Source: Acetilactobacillus jinshanensis
Lineage (GTDB): Bacteria > Bacillota > Bacilli > Lactobacillales > Lactobacillaceae
Length of the DNA: 64,000 nt
NCBI RefSeq assembly: GCF_004359375.1
Contig: NZ_CP034726.1
Coordinates: 558,001 to 622,000 of the forward strand
Direction of reading: 5' to 3'
Position numbers and translations under genes: made by a program. A model generated the notes under the pieces. The model had not been told where the DNA came from. It did not search any database and saw only the letters and a program-made list of their open reading frames with translations. This document shows, in pieces, positions 63,417 to 64,000 of this stretch; position 1 is the first letter of the stretch; each line of letters begins with the position of its first letter.

Positions 63417-64000
63417 TTAAACGTTATAATTTCCTGACTTAGTGTTCGGTGCTTGATAACCATTGGCATTAGCAAACTGGAACGTGAAGTAACCATCATG
63501 GGCTGCATTTGCGATTTCAACGGCCTGATTACTTAATAGGTCATCAACGTCAACACCCTTTTTTAGATCTGGAACTAATTTCTTTTGGTTCGGTTTCTTA
63601 GTGTTAGATACATACTTAATGGCGTTGGCAACCGGCTTCTTCAAAGTAATCTTGGCAACGTCCTTCTTAGAGTTATAGCTAATATGACTTACAAATTTAC
63701 CGTCAGCTTTAGCATAGTAATTCACTAACCTTCGATCAGTATTATGATCAGAAGACTGATTTAACGACGACTGATTATAGACAGGCTGCTGAGGCCGGTT
63801 ATTCCGTTCGACCTGTTCGGCAACCACGTGTTTAGAGTGATTATCAGCATGCTTGTATAGCAATAAGGTCCCAGCAATCACAACTACAGCAATAATAATC
63901 AATGACATTAGTGTCGTTAACGTCCACATCATAAACCGACCTACTGAATGCATTGCGGAATGCTGCTTGGGCTTTAAATGTGAATTATATTTGGGGTTAA
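63417..64000 (-). CDS. Membrane-anchored extracytoplasmic protein, N-terminus beyond window
   Basis: The frame continues past the Met at 63953 to the right edge (NPKYNSHLKPKQHSAM precedes it), and no ribosome binding site is found at that Met, so the start is probably outside the window. One membrane helix (TLMSLIIIAVVVIAGTLLLY) is followed by a Gln/Asn-rich stalk and an extracellular domain of about 100 residues with beta strands (YYAKADGKFVSHISY, VAKITLKKPVANAI). Family not recognised. It may belong with the two small genes downstream. Confidence 0.7.
   Translation of the reverse strand, partial: NPKYNSHLKPKQHSAMHSVGRFMMWTLTTLMSLIIIAVVVIAGTLLLYKHADNHSKHVVAEQVERNNRPQQPVYNQSSLNQSSDHNTDRRLVNYYAKADGKFVSHISYNSKKDVAKITLKKPVANAIKYVSNTKKPNQKKLVPDLKKGVDVDDLLSNQAVEIANAAHDGYFTFQFANANGYQAPNTKSGNYNV

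Overview
The window looks like chromosome of a low-to-moderate GC lactic acid bacterium of the family Lactobacillaceae. The inference rests on PepN, a RexAB/AddAB pair without Fe-S cysteines, pyruvate oxidase, a GRP sugar porter, VIT-type metal transporters, AGGAGG-type ribosome binding sites and a giant Ser/Ala-rich surface protein with a KxYKxGKxW-like signal peptide and S-layer-type C-terminal wall-binding repeats. Genus and species cannot be fixed from the sequence alone.

Left part (1-15200): the end of an IS200/IS605 TnpA gene, pepN, then a coherent metal and Fe-S block. Nine minus-strand genes without an internal terminator (NRAMP-like transporter, unknown 161-aa protein, nrdG, sufC-D-S-U-B, flavodoxin) run from a good promoter at 11146-11174 to a terminator at 3151-3179. 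nrdD is divergent, and its promoter carries two NrdR-type boxes exactly 31 bp apart. Metal import, Fe-S assembly, a likely electron donor, the radical-SAM activase and its target ribonucleotide reductase are therefore neighbours. Two VIT-family genes follow.

Middle part (15200-25000): a structured non-coding region, tdk, an intact IS982-family element with a 7-bp target duplication that separates tdk from its terminator, a hydrolase and an MFS transporter that share a LacI-type operator module, two small membrane-peptide genes each preceded by a hairpin, an unknown 267-aa gene, a diacetyl/acetoin reductase-like SDR, and a lone DUF262 (GmrSD-like) gene.

Right part (25000-64000): one 18.2-kb gene encodes a 6060-residue surface protein. 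Next to it are pox, a fumarate-reductase-type flavoprotein and pncB on the plus strand. A stretch of small genes follows, including an undescribed two-peptide unit with a consensus promoter, then a DUF805 protein, a GRP sugar porter, a MacB-like ABC exporter, rexA/rexB (addA/addB), and small membrane or secreted proteins at the right edge, the last cut by the window end.

Nearly every transcription unit ends in a clear intrinsic terminator, so operon limits can be read with fair confidence. Protein families were assigned by motif recognition only; no searches were run.
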